Shown: positions 63,673-64,000 of the stretch, in pieces
How positions within the stretch are numbered: the stretch's first letter is position 1
Layout: each line of letters begins with the position of its first letter
DNA from: Acanthamoeba castellanii str. Neff
Lineage: Eukaryota; Discosea; Longamoebia; Acanthamoebidae
DNA: 64,000 nt
NCBI RefSeq assembly: GCF_000313135.1
Contig: NW_004457643.1
Span: 121,924 to 185,923 of the forward strand
Direction of reading: 5' to 3'
Translations under genes and position numbers: made by a program
Notes under the pieces: generated by a model
What the model was told of the DNA's origin: nothing
What the model saw: the letters and a program-made list of their open reading frames with translations, nothing else
The model's database searches: none

Positions 63673-64000
63673 GCGAACGAGGTCGCGCAGACGAAGAAGA
63701 GGAGCCAACGAGGGAGAGGAAGTTATTTATTATATTCGTTCGAACGTTACAGCCGCAGCGCGAGGCTTCACTCTACGGGTGGGTGGTGGCAGCAAGCCAC
63801 CAATATAACGCAAGTGTTGCAACATCAATTGAGAGTGTACGGTCAGGTTCGTTTCGGTCGAACGTTCTTTACAGAACCAAAAAGGCAACGTTGCCTTTTA
63901 TTCGCCTCAATAATGAGGGCTGCTTGCTCACTGGTGCTGCTGCGGTCGGGGCAACTCGCCATAGCGGACACGATACCTGCGCGGGTTGATGAGGGGTTCA
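63673..64000. other. 3' region, no gene seen
   Basis: Downstream of the ERF4-like stop. An AT-rich stretch TTATTTATTATATTCG (63722-63737) could carry the 3' end signal. A 20-bp perfect palindrome lies at 63880-63899. Confidence 0.4.
63880..63899. repeat. 20-bp perfect palindrome
   Basis: AAAAGGCAACGTTGCCTTTT, followed by TATT. It could form a 10-bp stem, either as a 3' processing signal or a dyad binding site. Confidence 0.7.

Overview
This window is nuclear DNA of a free-living amoeba, very probably Acanthamoeba (Amoebozoa, Discosea). The coding DNA is GC- and CpG-rich. Nearly every gene is cut by many short GT-AG introns, often filled with (CA)n, (GT)n or pyrimidine repeats. The content is signalling-heavy and includes a ROCO kinase built like Dictyostelium Pats1, a class I PI3-kinase, Ras, RasGAP and TKL-type kinases, plus a plant-type sterol C4-methyl oxidase. 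There is no operon structure, no prokaryotic signal and no tRNA or rRNA gene that I could see. Species assignment is inference from these features.

Layout: 1-4788 (+) 3' part of a class I PI3-kinase; 4935-8860 (+) HEAT-type solenoid protein; about 9164-13780 (+) a UBR7-like UBR-box/PHD protein fused to armadillo-like repeats and a protein kinase; 13852-24897 (-) an ABCG half-transporter whose last exon is separated from the rest of the gene by about 7.7 kb of CpG-poor, repeat-rich DNA (13.93-21.63 kb). That block contains a 4.98-kb element with 35-bp terminal inverted repeats, inverted arrays of a 36-bp repeat, and decayed unidentified ORFs. Then come 25152-26273 (+) sterol C4-methyl oxidase; 26437-27357 (-) Ras GTPase; 27647-29795 (-) RlmD/TrmA-type RNA m5U methyltransferase with a likely mitochondrial presequence; 30302-34410 (+) RasGAP with coiled coil and RE/RS-rich tail; 34483-40498 (-) large unknown protein; 40652-41983 (-) TatD hydrolase; 42105-43514 (+) isoaspartyl peptidase/asparaginase; 43603-44814 (-) PGAP3/Per1-like protein with a CpG-poor body; 44971-45758 (-) YKT6 SNARE; 46.0-46.5 kb a transposon-protein fragment; 46.5-47.15 kb a doubtful ORF; 47364-58974 (+) GRAM-myotubularin-LRR-Roc-COR-kinase protein; 59160-61890 (+) Ras-PH-SH3 fusion; 62177-62617 (-) BUD31/G10; 62992-63672 (+) ERF4/GOLGA7-like protein.

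Several genes belong to one signalling theme: Ras, RasGAP, PI3K, a Ras-PH-SH3 chimera and the Roc-COR kinase. Their neighbourhood is mixed with housekeeping genes (splicing, SNARE, RNA methylation), so co-location need not mean co-regulation. The strongest unusual items are the broken ABCG gene with its CpG-depleted insertion, the UBR7-kinase fusion, the Ras-PH-SH3 fusion, the ROCO protein with an inactivated myotubularin domain, a YKT6 without a CaaX box, and the PGAP3-like gene whose CpG loss starts after the first exon. Coordinates of multi-exon genes are spans that include introns. Exon joins were made by eye from splice sites and reading phase.
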